A DNA stretch of 64,000 nt from Poa pratensis (Eukaryota; Streptophyta; Magnoliopsida; Poales; Poaceae): NCBI GenBank assembly GCA_947311845.1, contig CAMZMU010000041.1, positions 137,826,529-137,890,528 of the forward strand, in the 5' to 3' direction. The notes under the pieces are model-generated. The model was not told the origin of the DNA, made no database searches, and worked only from the letters and a program-made list of their open reading frames with translations. A program made the translations under genes and the position numbers. Each line of letters opens with the position of its first letter. Positions within the stretch are counted from its first letter, which is position 1. Below are positions 10,185 to 21,514 of this stretch, in pieces.

Positions 10185-10829
10185 TTTTTTAGAGAGTACG
10201 CAATTGCATACCGTAGCTTTATAGAAGATAGAATTGTGTTACAAAGATTGACAGAGTCATTGCGCACAATGTCTGTCACACACCCACACCAAAACAAAAA
10301 CTACCAGTGTACTACTCTCGCGAAGCTGCTACTCCCACCTAAACCTGCCGCTAACCACTGTTCCCATTCAGCGACAATCTGGCTGATCAAGCCAGGGACA
10401 GCGAATTGCTTGGCCACCTGTTGGAATGCTCTCGCGTTACGCTGCTTCCACAATCTCCAGCAGGTCAGAATTGATAGGGTGTCGAACCCCCTCATGTCTC
10501 TCGACCTGACCCTACTCCTAGCTTGGAACCACCACTCCTGTAACGTGTTGTGGCCCTGTGGTGTATCAACCTGTATACCCAACCTTTGGAAGCACCCCAG
10601 CCACACCTGACGAGCATAAACACAACCCACGAGAATGTGGCTTACCGTATCTTCCTCCTGCAGACAAGTGAAGCAAGCTGAGGTCTCATCTTGCAACCCA
10701 TGCCGCATTCTCCTGTCCGACCTCCATAGCCTGAATTGCAGTGCCAGCCACGCGAAGATCTTGCACTTTAGCGGTGCCCAACTTCTCCAAATGTAGCTAG
10801 CTCCCTCCATTCTCAGCTGCCCCTGACAT
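10185..10829 (-). mobile_element. 5'-truncated LINE, 3' end with RT zinc-binding domain
   Basis: The minus-strand ORF 10810-10301 (open upstream to the element edge) matches the zinc-binding domain at the C-terminus of plant L1-type reverse transcriptases: WRSWAPLKCKIFAWLA, a Cys-rich CFTCLQEEDTVSHILVGC motif (C..C....H....C), then W-rich WWFQARS and WRLWKQRNARAFQ. The insertion is bounded by a 12-bp target duplication CAAAGGTGTATT (10173-10184 and 10830-10841). A T run at 10183-10190, beside the left copy, is the poly(A) tail of the minus-strand element. The element was therefore truncated on arrival. The plus-strand 155-residue ORF is a shadow. Confidence 0.92.
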
Positions 10830-10841
10830 CAAAGGTGTATT

Positions 10842-10995
10842 CAACCTCTGTATATCCTAGGTCGGACAAGCCACAAGCATCAAAAGTGTGGCGGCCCTAT
10901 GTTCACAGTGGCCAGACTGGCCAGCTGTCCCGCGCGTTCAATTGTGGATCCGTTGTTATTGGGCTTGGTCCAATTTTCGCCGAGAGTTTGTTGGG
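10842..10995. other. Short intergenic spacer
   Basis: Sequence between the LINE and the Mutator-type MITE. No feature seen. Confidence 0.4.
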
Positions 10996-11005
10996 TCAGA
11001 TCACG

Positions 11006-11330
11006 TATTTTTTGTCAAATCTGGCCCTTTTGCCGAACTAATGACGTATCTGGCCGCTCCCGGAAACTAATTGCAAATCTGACCCTGAGGTCGGCGCCAA
11101 CGCAAATGGAGCCGAACTTGTGCAGTTCGGCGCCAACAAAAAATTCACCCGAGCTAGGTCGGCGCCAATGGCAATGGCGCCGAACCCATCAGGCATCAGA
11201 ATGCAGATTTTTGATGGCGCCGAACTGCACAAGGTCGGCGCCAACGCAGGGGCCAGATTTGCAATTAGTTTCCGGGAGCGGCCAGATACGTCATTAGTTT
11301 GGCAAAAGGGTCAGATTTGACGAAAAATAT
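11006..11330. mobile_element. Mutator-type foldback MITE, 325 bp
   Basis: The two halves are inverted repeats of more than 100 bp: the left starts TATTTTTTGTCAAATCTGG, and the right reads the same on the minus strand (ATTTTTCGTCAAATCTGACC). The element is flanked by a 10-bp direct repeat TCAGATCACG (10996-11005 and 11331-11340). Long TIRs with a 9-10-bp duplication point to a non-autonomous MULE. GGCGCC palindromes recur in the centre. Open frames on both strands are a by-product of the palindrome. Confidence 0.9.
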
Positions 11331-11340
11331 TCAGATCACG

Positions 11341-12162
11341 GTCTAGGACTACTGCCTGTTCTAACCTTCTGGACGAGTCCTGTACGTACTCCACTGTAAA
11401 ACAAGTTTTCTTTGTAATCACCCCTATAAAGTAGAAATATGAAATCCTCTCCAGTTCCTCTCAATATCTAAAGCACTTTGTCCATTGAAGTTTTTCTTAT
11501 GGAGACATCGGAGCTGTTTGTTACTTATATTTAAGTACAGTTGAACATACTAGTACTATATATGTAGCTTGCAGTTGCAGTGGTACCCTACATACATAAT
11601 TTACTATTGGTTTACTAATTTCATAATAGTATTGGTACAGAGGTGGGGATCTCACATTTAGACCTGCACCTGTAACATTGGCTCCACTTTGCACTAAATT
11701 GTTTAGATGATTGGTCGATTGGCAGAAGAGATTATACTTTTTTTCGTACCTCAGAAATCAATAACACATCAGCATTGAGTACAAGTTTTTGGATGCAATC
11801 GACTAATTAAATTAAATCATCCGAATCTCTAGGGAACCTACATATATATATATTTCCATGTAGTGTTTCTTTTTGGGAAGTATCACTTTGAAGTGAAAGA
11901 TATGCGTGTCCCAGTCGTAGGTAGATTTCGATTAGCAATGAGGTCGATCAAATCCACACATCAATCGTAAGTGCATATCCGATGTTGTATTTTAGTCTAC
12001 CCGACTATACATCACCCATATATTGTGGGAGTGTAGAATATCATTTTCGCCTGATTTAGGCGACATAACCAGAATCGCAGGAGATGATTGTTTACTCACA
12101 TTATTGTCCTTTCAAGGCCTCACAGGTGAGCAAGCATTACAGTGACTGGCATTGACCCTATC
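11341..12162. other. Region upstream of the bHLH gene
   Basis: Mostly AT-rich sequence with no gene visible. It probably includes promoter sequence of the bHLH gene, but no cis element stands out. Confidence 0.4.
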
Positions 12163-12168
12163 TATAAA
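12163..12168 (+). promoter_or_regulatory. Candidate TATA box of the bHLH gene
   Basis: TATAAA in the context CTATCTATAAAGGG, 444 bases before the ATG. That distance would need a long leader or a 5' UTR intron. An acceptor-like TTGGTGCAG lies just upstream of the ATG. Weak evidence. Confidence 0.25.
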
Positions 12169-13195
12169 GGGCAAAATCATACTTCTTTGGGTGTGGCTCC
12201 CTAATTTATTGGAGGAGACTAGCATCATACTTCTTCAAGGAGCGATTTAAGGTAACTTATATTCCGCTTGGAAGATGGGGATTTCATTTGTGATCCGTGT
12301 GAGCACGGATGAATCATTCAGTCTGGTCTTCTTCTTTTGTTCTCTGCATTAGTTTGATCTATCCCGCGAGAGGTTACACGTTGCTTTTTCCTAAAAGGTA
12401 CCGCCATGATAATAAAATGGTGGACTTGAATATCTCATCTTTCTTAAGCTTCCAAAAGCATTATCTGACTGCATGATTTACAGTTCATTCAAATGCTAAA
12501 TGCCTTGCATCCATCAAAATAGTTCGTGGAGAGGAGAAAATGTTGTAGAAGAAAGGTTCATTCTGAAATACAACGATGATCTGATCATTTGGTGCAGCTG
12601 TAGCTGGCAACATGGATGACTCGGCCTTGTTCATGCAATGGGCCATGGAGACGCTGGAGGACGAGCAGCCGGTGGCCGTTGTCAACGGCAACCCGGGCGA
12701 GGTGACCTTCCCCTCGCTCCACGCGCTCCGCAGTGTCTCGCAAGCGTCACTCGTCTTCGACGAGCTGATCATGGACATGGAGGCTCGCGCCGCAAACAGC
12801 GGGAGTTCCGGCGAAACCAACGATGGTAGCGGAGGCGGCGGCGGTAATTTCTCGTCCACAGCGCCCATGCATCACGGCGTTTCAAACTCGGTCAGGTGCG
12901 CTCCGAACCATGGCAGCAACAATGGACCCACCAACATGCCCGTCGTGAGCTGGAACTTCAGCGGTGCCTCAGCGCATCTCGGCAGCGACGGCACGCTGCA
13001 CGCTGGCAAACCTTACGATGCCTTGCCGGACATTGCGTACGGATCACAGCCGACCAGGAGGGCCTCCGCTAAAAGCAACGCCGCCGGCACGGGACTCGCT
13101 TGGGCGCCGCTCGCGCTGGATCACATCATGGCTGAGCGGAAGCGCAGGGAGAAGATCAACCAGCGCTTCATCGAGCTCTCCACCGTCATCCCCGG

Positions 13196-13211
13196 CCTCA
13201 AGATTTCAAGA
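13196..13211 (+). other. 8-bp duplication-like footprint in bHLH exon 1
   Basis: CCTCAAGA (13196-13203) is followed directly by TTTCAAGA (13204-13211). The two octamers agree at six of eight positions and differ only at the junction. hAT transposons duplicate 8 bp, and their excision leaves such footprints with altered junction bases. Removing one octamer restores the normal helix-loop join to exon 2. Confidence 0.6.
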
Positions 13212-13923
13212 AGGTGAGCCTCCAATCAAATCTCGTCGTCATTGAGCTCTCGAAAATGCGCGCAAGTAAATGTGATCAGTGCTAATGATTCAGATGGACA
13301 AGGCGACGATCCTTTCCGACGCGACCCGGCACGTGAAGCAGCTGCAAGCGAAGCTCAAGGCCCTAGAGGCCACCGGTGGCGCCAGGAGCGTCGCGGAGAC
13401 GGTGGTGCTCGTCAAGAGGCCGTGCTACGCCGCCGCCGTAGGAGAGGAGAACGGTTCCCCATCGTCGGCGTCGTCCGGGTCACCGGCGGCGATGAACCCG
13501 CTGCCGGAGATCGAGGTGCGCTTCTCGGAGAACGGCGTGATGGTGAGGATCGCCTGCTGTGACGCCAAGGGGGTCGTGGTGAGGGTGCTGTCAGAGGTGG
13601 AGGAGGGACTCCACCTCGGCATTTCACACGCCAATGTCATGGCGTTCACGGCCTGCACTGTCATCATAACCATCACGGCAAAGGCAAGTTTTCGGTTCTC
13701 TCCTTGATTTGCATTTTGAAAATTTCGTAAATGCACCTTAAAAGCCAGCCTGGCAATGTTAAAATACGTTTTAAATTCATCAGACCTAATAAAAACGCTG
13801 GCCTAGGCCTAGGGCACGATTTTGTCCCAGCCCAGCTTATTTATCAGGTTTTATTTGCTAATCATGTATACCACATGATTCCCAGCCCAGCTTCCGAACC
13901 ATACTGTAAACCTATCCAAGTAA

Positions 13924-16399
13924 GAGCATCTCTAATATGTTCTGAGTCTGGTGGATCTGTTCCGTCCAAGAATTTGGTTACCATATTGAAAAAATCTAGG
14001 AGGGGGCCGAGATTTCCGGTAACTACGGTTACCGAACAATTCTCGGTCGGTTACCTGACGAGATTCTCACTCAAATTTTGAAATCCAAACTTGAAACGAT
14101 AAATGAAATAAAAAAACATATTTAGGAGGAAGGATTTGGCCCGAATTCTGGATTTTTCGCCTGGTAAACTTATTTACCGGAGGGGACCGCCGAGAATTCC
14201 GGTTGCCGGCCGGTAACCGTGGTAATTCGACCGATATCCCTGGTGCCGCCCGAGTATGCGTGGTACCACATTTTGTTTTTTGAATTTAGTTCAAATTTAT
14301 GATTTCAAACAACACATTCTCAATACAAAAGCAATATAAATAAAATATAATAATGTTTTAGCATCACACAATATCCATATTTCAACAAATGTTCAAATCC
14401 GAATAATTAAACAAATAATAAATGGTTGGAATGGAAATAATGTTTCAAATCTTACATGATACAAATGAGATCAAATAAATAAAATGGGAGACTACTTACC
14501 ATACACCTGCCACCGATACTCGATGAGATCATCACGAAATTGGGTGTGCGTTTCCTTGTTCTCAATCTGCCGGTATGTTAAAAAATGTTTGGATCCTATC
14601 CGTGTTTTTGTTAAGCTTGACACGACTAACAACATTTTCATACAAAAAATCCATGTCTAAATCACTCTCATACTCGACGATCATGTTGTGTAGAATTACA
14701 CATTCCATCATGATATTCCGGAGGGACTTCTTGTCCGAGAGCGAGCAGGACCTCGAACAATTGCAAACCGAGCTTGCAACACACCAAAAGCTCTCTCAGT
14801 ATCCTTTTGGCATGCTTCTTGAGTTTGGGCATAAATTGATTGTTATTTGCCTTGAGAATTTTGGATGGTTTTCACAAATGTTTCCCACTGCGGATAGATA
14901 CCGTAGGCTAGATAGTACCCCATGGTATAGTCATGTCCTTTGTCTGTGTAATTGCAAGCCTGAGCATCCGTATTACCAAGCCTACAAAAAAGATGCAACC
15001 TCTGTAGAACATTGATACCACTGAGAGAACCGGCAAATCAAATAGGCAATGCCAAATCCACAAGTCTTTCAAAGCCACTTCTTCAACCCCAAATAGTGGG
15101 ATCAAAATGATGGTCGGTGTACTGACCATGCCAATATGCAAGGCAGTTGTTCACACTCAAATGGATGCAATCCGCAAGCCCAAGCATGCCCGGCCACGCC
15201 CTTGCTTCATTCATTGTTATCGGCCTCTTTGTGCCCTCCTCATTGGAGATAAGAGGTAATCGGGACCAAAAACCCAGACCAACACCTTGGTAAACAACCG
15301 CACACATTTGAGAGTGGTATCTTCTCTAATGCGACGGTACTCATCTGTGCAATCAGCCGGAATGCCGTATGATATCACTCATTGCGGCCAATATCTTTGA
15401 TATGAACTAAATCCAAATAAACAGGGGGCATTCCTACGACAAGTGAAAAATGAGAGTTTTGCTCGCAACTTTCCAGAATGCGAACAAAAAGATATATTCG
15501 TGTTTGGTAACATCTATGGAAGAGATGAGGTGGATAGGTGGGTACCTCGCTAAAATAATCTTTCATAAGCAACCGATGGCCGAGTGCTCGGGTGTGCGCA
15601 ATGCAAAGACAACAAACCGTCGAACCTCGCCGCTTCCTCTTCTTGCCGTCCTCAAATTCTTTGACGGCGAGCATCAAGAGGAGATTCTCGATGTCGTTGT
15701 TGTGAATCAAATCTTCTATGTCGGAATCATCCGACGACGACGAGGAGGACGAGTCCGAATCATCAAAATCCATCTAAAAATACAATCGGAAGTTAACCTA
15801 AATAGCCCGATTCCTCACTGAAGGGATGAACTGCAAATCAAAAGAGATTTACCTTTCGGTCGATGGAGAACACACTTTGTTCCTCGCCGACTGGCGAAAC
15901 CAAATTTGCCGCCCCTTTTTCGCACGAACTAGGGCGAGGTGGCTGCGACGGCAAAACCGCGCCTCAAATAAGTCCGGAGAGGCCTATTCCGACCGTAATG
16001 GGGCCACGCGTCGAGCTTCACGATGGGTCCAACCAAGATGGGGCGGAAGGGAGAAGCCACCCGCGAGCTCTAACAAGGGTGGGGAAGTACCGGTGGACAA
16101 AGGGGAAGCTATTCGACGGCGCAACGCGGTCGGGGGCGACAGAACCGGCGGTAGGGTGCGGCGGCGGCGACAAAATGGAAGGCGCGAGCTGAAAGTTCTG
16201 CCCACCAAAATTTAGAGGGATTGGAGAAATTAAATATGGGGCTCCGAAAACCAAACATATAAGGCACTCGGGTCAAATTTCCTGCTCCCCTAGAAAAATC
16301 TGGGCCGACCGTTTTCGGGTACTTGTGTGGATTGTTTTTGCACCCCGGTACGTAAAAACTATGGTTATTTCAAGGGCCGGGATTTTTTACGAGACGCTC
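13924..16399 (-). mobile_element. PIF/Harbinger element in bHLH intron 2
   Basis: The element is 2,476 bp, bounded by TAA on both sides (13921-13923 and 16400-16402), the preferred PIF/Harbinger target. Ends GAGCATCTCTAAT (left) and, on the minus strand, GAGCGTCTCGTAA (right) form a short imperfect TIR. It carries a decayed transposase gene on the minus strand. Its insertion explains most of the length of intron 2. Confidence 0.88.
14492..15773 (-). pseudogene. PIF/Harbinger DDE nuclease, decayed
   Basis: The minus strand starts at 15773 with an acidic Ser/Asp-rich leader (MDFDDSDSSSS), then HRLLMKDYFSEVPTYPPHLFHRCYQ, typical of plant Harbinger (ALP1-like, DDE_Tnp_4) nucleases. Frameshifted pieces continue with KRPITMNEARAWPGMLGLADCIH, where the first catalytic Asp of this family sits, LKDLWIWHCLFDLP, and a C-terminal RDDLIEYRWQVYGK ending in TAG at 14494-14492. 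Several stops and frame changes make it non-functional. No separate Myb-like ORF was identified. The GC-rich stretch 15830-16250 upstream is its leader. Confidence 0.85.
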
Positions 16400-16402
16400 T
16401 AA

Positions 16403-17609
16403 AATCAGTGACACGTTGGACGGGTTCAGTTGGATGTTGGACAAGAACCACATGTCAGCTGTAGCCGTAGGTAGTGGTATTTTTCAATGCTGACATTTCG
16501 TAGTGGACTGTCCTTTAAAACCCAGCTACTGCATGTCTTACCAATTGCCACTTAGAACATACCGTCAGAGTTGTACTATATATGATGGCCTTAATGTACG
16601 AAATGCATAGATTATGCTATCCTGCACAATTTGCAGACATGGTGGAGACAGAAAACACTACTCATAGTACTTTCATTTAAGCATATTGCAGCGCCAGTCT
16701 CCCTACCATCTCTCTACGCTTATTTTTGTTTTCACTGTACTTGTAGCATATGATGTGTCCACACTCACAGATCTAGAGAAGCAATACAACTACTATGCAC
16801 TTTATTATTTGAGAAATTTATATTGAAAAAGGAACGGAGATGTATACATTTGAACATTAGGGTTGTGAGATGTATACATTTGAACATTAGGGTTGTGGTG
16901 GAACGTTGTGATAACGAGTAAATTTATAAGAGGGGAACATGTATAGATTTATAGGAGCATGTTGCAATTAAAAGTATGATTTTTCAACTCACATCCACGC
17001 TTGTTCAAAAAAAAAAAAAAAACTCACATCCACGGATCCACTACGTTATTGTGGATCCCACATTGACCAATAAAGTTTGTAAAGTTTTTAACTTCATATG
17101 ACAGATAGTCCCACTGTCCCTCATTTGTCTAAAAAAAAAAGATAAAAACTCGGAAATCGGTAGTGGCTCCTGAGCTCACTAGAGCTCGTTTAAAAAAAAT
17201 GAAAACCATAGTTTTATGTATAAAAAAATTCTGAAAATTGGTACACAAAGACATATACACATTATGTGTGTATGCAAGAAATTTTGTCAAAAATAACTTT
17301 GTTGGGCTATACAAAAAAGAGAAGTTTCTGACAAATACAACACAATATTTTCCCTATATTGTGTCCACAATTTTGTTATTTTTCTGCTCGGAATACGACT
17401 TTTTTGCACCGAAAATTTCCATATACGTAGAAACACGCGTATGTATACAAAGTTTTTTTTTGAAAGTCAGATTTATAAATTTCAAATTTTTTTGGCACAA
17501 GGACTCACTGGTGCCCCGATGCACCAAGTCTGCATTCATAGATGCTCGCTCAATTTGATATAGTTTCATATAAGACCGTTGAATAAAACTACTTTATTAC
17601 TCTTTTCAG
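16403..17609. other. Rest of bHLH intron 2, repeats only
   Basis: AT-rich. A 30-bp unit beginning GAGATGTATACATTTG is tandemly duplicated at 16837-16866 and 16867-16896. From about 17150 to 17550 there is an AT-rich block with GGTGCCCCGATGCACC near its right end that looks like an old non-autonomous repeat. No gene. Confidence 0.45.
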
Positions 17610-17879
17610 GTGGAGGAGGGCTTTACCGTGACAGCGGATGACATCGTCGAAAGGCTCAGTTGTGTGCTGCAACAGCACAGCAGCTGCACTCCTACCTAAG
17701 AAACAGTGAGCTAGACACATATATGCATGATATGTCTATTGGTCTATGTATACGCACGGGTAACAATTTTTGTGATGATTGTAATGGAGAAAGCCTACGG
17801 CTTGGGTTTTGGATTGTTCCTAATTGTACATCACTAACTGCATGTAGTGTTAAAGAAATAAATAAAAAGTAAAATATTA

Positions 17880-19225
17880 ATATCAAAATGATACCAATGC
17901 CTGGGCGAGTCCGGAGGCGAACCCCAACCCCAGCCAAACCTTCCCTCCCCAGCCTACCTCCTCCCTCGCCGCCGCCGGTGGTCGCTGCCGGGCCGCGCCC
18001 GTGCGGTTGACGACGGCGGCGAGGCCCCTCTCCTAGCGCGTGGCGGATCTGCGGAGCTCGGGAGTCCCTCGGGCGGCTTCCTCGACAAGATCTTGGCGGC
18101 GGCTCTTCGACTGGCGGCGGCGCTTGGCCTGAAGCCCCGGTTTCCGGCAGCCGTGGTGGCTGTTGGCCGTCGTTTTGGTGCGCATCCCTCTCCCTCAACA
18201 GGTTCGTGGACAACCTCCTCGCATCCCCCAGATTTGGCGTAGGCAGCAGCCATGGGAGCTGTTGCTCGCCATTCTTGCGGGACGGGCCCGTGGGTTCGGC
18301 GTGGTGGTGTGGAAGCGGAAGCTGGTGAAGTCGTCTGCCTCGGTCAGGTCTTGGGTGTGCCTGTCTCGGTGGTGGTTCTCGTCTCTCTGTTCGGTGCGGT
18401 GGTGCGTGGAGTTTGGATGCCGGGGCGGCGTCCCCGGGAGGGCTGGCGACGTCGACCTGCGGCTGGTGGCGTGCACGGGTGCTGGCCGTCGTCCTGGACC
18501 GCGCGGGCGGCAGGGCGCCAGCGGGTGGTGGTCGTGGCGGTGGGGCTGCTGCGGTGGCTCTCGCGCCAGATCTCGAAGGTCAAATCCGTCCCCTTTTCCT
18601 GGCTATCTCCTCCCCGTTGCTTGTGGTGTCGGTGGACTCGTCCGCCGCGGTGGAGGCTGGTCGGGAGTGGATGTGGTGAGTCGGGTCTGGGGAAACCCTT
18701 GGTCTCCGTGACCACAACGGCGGCGACGCTGTTCAGGCGCCGTTTGCCTTCTTGGAGGCACCATTGAGGTTCCTTCTCCCCATCCCCTACCCTCGTCCTG
18801 GATGAAAATTCAAAATCCGTCTCGGATTGGATGGCGGCGGCGCCGCCACGTCGCTACCTCCTTGGAGGCGCCATCTGAGGACTGTGGTGTAGCTGGTGAG
18901 TGGTGCCTTGGGGGGCGGTGGCAAGTTCTTCGTGCTCAGCGGCTGCTACCGAGCTTTCCCTCTTCGCTTTGTTTGTCCGTGGTCGAATCTGTGTCTGTGT
19001 AGGTGGTCTCGTTGCAGTGAGGTGTGCTGCTTGGTTTCGGGAGGTTGGTCCAACCTCTCCACCGGTTCTGGCCAGGGGTCAAGCCGTGGCTATGGCGGAC
19101 GGCCTCCGTTCGGTCCTGCAGTCCGGCGCGCGGTGTCTCGAAGGCGTAGCGTGCGTCCTGGCGCTGTGCAGCTCAATGGATCGGATCGATCCGATCTGCG
19201 TACACGCTGCCTAGCCGCTAGCTGA
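17880..19225 (+). mobile_element. GC-rich retroposon-like sequence
   Basis: An abruptly GC-rich block of about 1.3 kb between AT-rich flanks. ORFs are open on both strands without domain features. Phrases such as CTCCTTGGAGGCGCCAT resemble the second GC-rich block at 21515-24174 (CCTTCTTGGGGGCATTGTC). Both look like the non-coding, GC-rich leaders of grass non-LTR or unclassified retroposons rather than genes. Borders are not clear. Confidence 0.4.
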
Positions 19226-19329
19226 TCGAACACGCACGCACTACCTAGCCTCGACGTACAGTTAGTATCATTTTTTTTTACGTGAGATAATAGAAAATAA
19301 TTGTGCGTTATAATTTTTTATCGTGTCTT

Positions 19330-19795
19330 ATACAGAAGGCAGTGCAAAAAAGAAGCCGGTTCATTTTCCATCAGAGGCAGTGCAATGCCCATCCAAGACA
19401 GTGCACCAAAAAAGAGAAGGCAGTGCATTGCCCATCAGAGCACTACTCATCCGAGGCAGTGCACCGCAAAACAGAAGGCAGTGCATTGCCCATCAGAGGC
19501 AGTGCACTGCCCATCCAAGGCAGTGCACCGCAAAAGAGAAGCCAGTGCATTGCCCATCAGATGCAGTGCACTGCCCATCCAAGGCAGTGCACCGCAAAAT
19601 AGAAGACAGTGCACCATAAAAGAAAACGCAGTGCACCGCAAAAAAGAAGGCGGTGCACCGCAAAAGAGAAGGCAGTGCATTGCCCATCCGAGGCAGTGCA
19701 CCGCAAAAGAGAAGGCAGTGCACGCCCATCTAAAGGCAGTGCACCATAAAAAAGAAGGCAGTGCACTGCACATAGAAGGCAGAAAGACAGTGCAA
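19330..19795 (+). repeat. GGCAGTGCA minisatellite, about 20 units
   Basis: About 20 imperfect units of roughly 20-24 bp. Two forms alternate, GGCAGTGCA(T/C)TGCCCATC and GGCAGTGCACCGCAAAAGAGAA. Stop codons are so rare that frames on both strands stay open for 70-167 codons. These are by-products of the repeat, not proteins. The source element is unknown. The flanking AT-rich sequence to the right contains further GCAGTG-like and CACTG-like words. Confidence 0.9.
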
Positions 19796-19804
19796 CCTAT
19801 ATAA

Positions 19805-20650
19805 CGATTCAAATATGAATAGCTCCCCAATTTGATCATCCTAAAAATTTGAAGTTAGATTTCACCACAAAAAAACCACTGCATATAAATTCCAATATTA
19901 AATTTTTTTAACAATTCTTCCACACCTACCTATTTTACCAGCTTTTGGAACTCAAACAATACATAAATATAATTTTTTTTATTTCGATACACTAAAATCT
20001 GAACACATTTTTAACATGGCCATTTCCAAATTTGAATTTCCTACACCAAGATATTTACAAATGTGACAAAAAAATCAACATGACCACAACAAAAACCACT
20101 GGCTATTCACGGTGTACGACCAAAATTCAAATTTGAATGTTACAGCATTTAGAATGCCTTTCAAATCCAAGCATTAAAAAAAGTAAATCAAGTTCAGATA
20201 TGAATACCTTTGCAACCTAAACAATTGCTCCCCGAATATCAGTGCACACAAAAAAGTTTGTCGAAATATATTAAAATGGGATCTAATTTTAAAGATCTCG
20301 AAATATATTAAAATGGGATCTAATTTTAAAGATCTCGACACGACTAATCCATTCCAAAAAAACGGATTGTAATTTAGATGCTCAATTCAAAAGATATTTC
20401 GTTTATTGTCTTCTGATTAGAAAAGTAAAAGGAAAAGCTAACCAGAACGAGCGTCCCAGCCGCGCGAGGAACCAGCGACATGCCATCGATCGCCACGTGG
20501 TGAGCATACGGAGAAAACAAGGGAGAGAGGATGCGCCAGCGTGCGACCACGTGCTCCGCGCGGACGCGTCGCGGGTGAGCGTCCCAGAAGCGCGCGTGTT
20601 TTCTAGTAATCTCGGCAAACTAATGATATCCGTGATTTTCTATATATATA
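19805..20650. other. AT-rich sequence with a 37-bp tandem duplication
   Basis: No gene. A 37-bp unit (TCGAAATATATTAAAATGGG...) is duplicated at about 20258-20332. The end (20430-20620) is GC-richer and may be old genic or element sequence. Confidence 0.45.
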
Positions 20651-20774
20651 CTCTCTCCGTCCGGAAAAAGATGTCTTAGATTTGTGTAGATTCAAATGTA
20701 TGTAGATGTGTTTTATTGTACACATACATCCAAAAATAGATATATGTAAGACATCCTTTTTCAAACGGAGGGAG
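20651..20774. mobile_element. Stowaway MITE, 124 bp
   Basis: TIRs CTCTCTCCGTCCGGAAAAAG (left) and, on the minus strand, CTCCCTCCGTTTGAAAAAGG, flanked by the TA target duplication (20649-20650 and 20775-20776). Length, TIR and TA match Tc1/mariner-derived Stowaway elements of grasses. Confidence 0.95.
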
Positions 20775-20776
20775 TA

Positions 20777-21503
20777 GAAAATAAGTCACGGTGTAGATAC
20801 CATGAGATTCACCAACACCTGAATTGGTCGAAACGTACTATAGGGAATCCCATGATCACATCGAGATAGGAAATGAGTAGATAGATCTTAATTAAGCAAT
20901 TTTTTCGTCCTTATAACATAGATGATTGTACGCACGACTGAGAACGAGTTGAGTAAGATTTTGATGCGTATTAAGACTCGCAATCAAGAGAAGTTAACAC
21001 AAAAGTATGAAATAGTTGTTGGGTGGATTACTCTTATCACAAACATACCCCATTATGTGGAGAATGAGGACCATCTCAATTTGGGCCGGGAATATAACTC
21101 CTTTCTTCTTTTTAAGAAAGGATTTGTTCATTTTTGGACCCGGAAAGAAAAGAGTTGTTGGGTGGATTGAGAAAACCTCTTCCTATTACTATACATGCAA
21201 AGGTTCTATTCCTTGCGCTGAAATCCGGAGGCAAATAAAAACACTAGATACACGTGTGAACTTTCTTTCCATTCCGAAGATTGCGAAGATAGACACCGTG
21301 ACGTCAAAAGCTATTTTTTCAACCGTCTGATGCATCAGCCGGTTCCTACGACATATGCGGTTCACGGTTTGGTTCGCTGGTGCACCGGTCAAAACATGTT
21401 TGTTTTGCGCTGCATAGGTATGCGCCGAGTAGCTGTGCGAGTGGGCAAAATCGATCACCATGTTCCATCGCGTGTGATCTGAAAGCGCGTGTTTAGTTTG
21501 TTA
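20777..21503. other. Intergenic sequence, nothing recognised
   Basis: A plus-strand stretch 20922-21330 has two overlapping open frames of 82 and 104 codons and a repeated phrase (GTTGTTGGGTGGATT at about 21015 and 21154). I see no domain. It may be a decayed element. Confidence 0.35.
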
Positions 21504-21514
21504 AATTAATTAAT

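Larger units (their letters stand above)
12612..17699 (+). pseudogene. bHLH transcription factor (bHLH18/NAI1-like), frame broken by 8-bp insertion
   Basis: Exons 12612-13213, 13294-13683 and 17610-17699 give about 357 residues once an 8-bp insertion in exon 1 is discounted. The start MDDSALFMQWAMETL is typical of this subgroup (IVa). The basic region HIMAERKRREK has the G-box-binding H171-E175-R179 pattern. Helix-loop-helix runs through exons 1-2 (INQRFIELSTVIPGLK, then MDKATILSDATRHVKQLQ), and the C-terminus is an ACT-like fold (EIEVRFSENGVMVRI ... VEEGFTVTADDIVERL). Such factors bind E/G-boxes as dimers in the nucleus. Intron 1 is 80 bp; intron 2 is 3,926 bp and seems to use a GC-AG pair (AAG|GCAAGT). 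Exons 2 and 3 are phase 0. Only exon 1 is 8 bases too long, at 13204-13211, so translation would stop after about 214 residues, inside the loop. It could be a pseudogene, a null allele or a sequence error. AATAAA signals lie at 17857-17866. Confidence 0.85.

Noticed and set aside
10143..10610. 155-codon plus-strand ORF
   Set aside because: It is the shadow of the LINE reverse transcriptase end on the other strand and crosses the target duplication.
18163..19225. Gly/Arg/Trp-rich ORFs in the GC-rich block
   Set aside because: Open in several frames on both strands with no motif; the composition fits a non-coding retroposon leader.
19301..19839. Long ORFs of 60-167 codons on both strands
   Set aside because: Produced by the minisatellite, which lacks stop codons; several frames are open at once.
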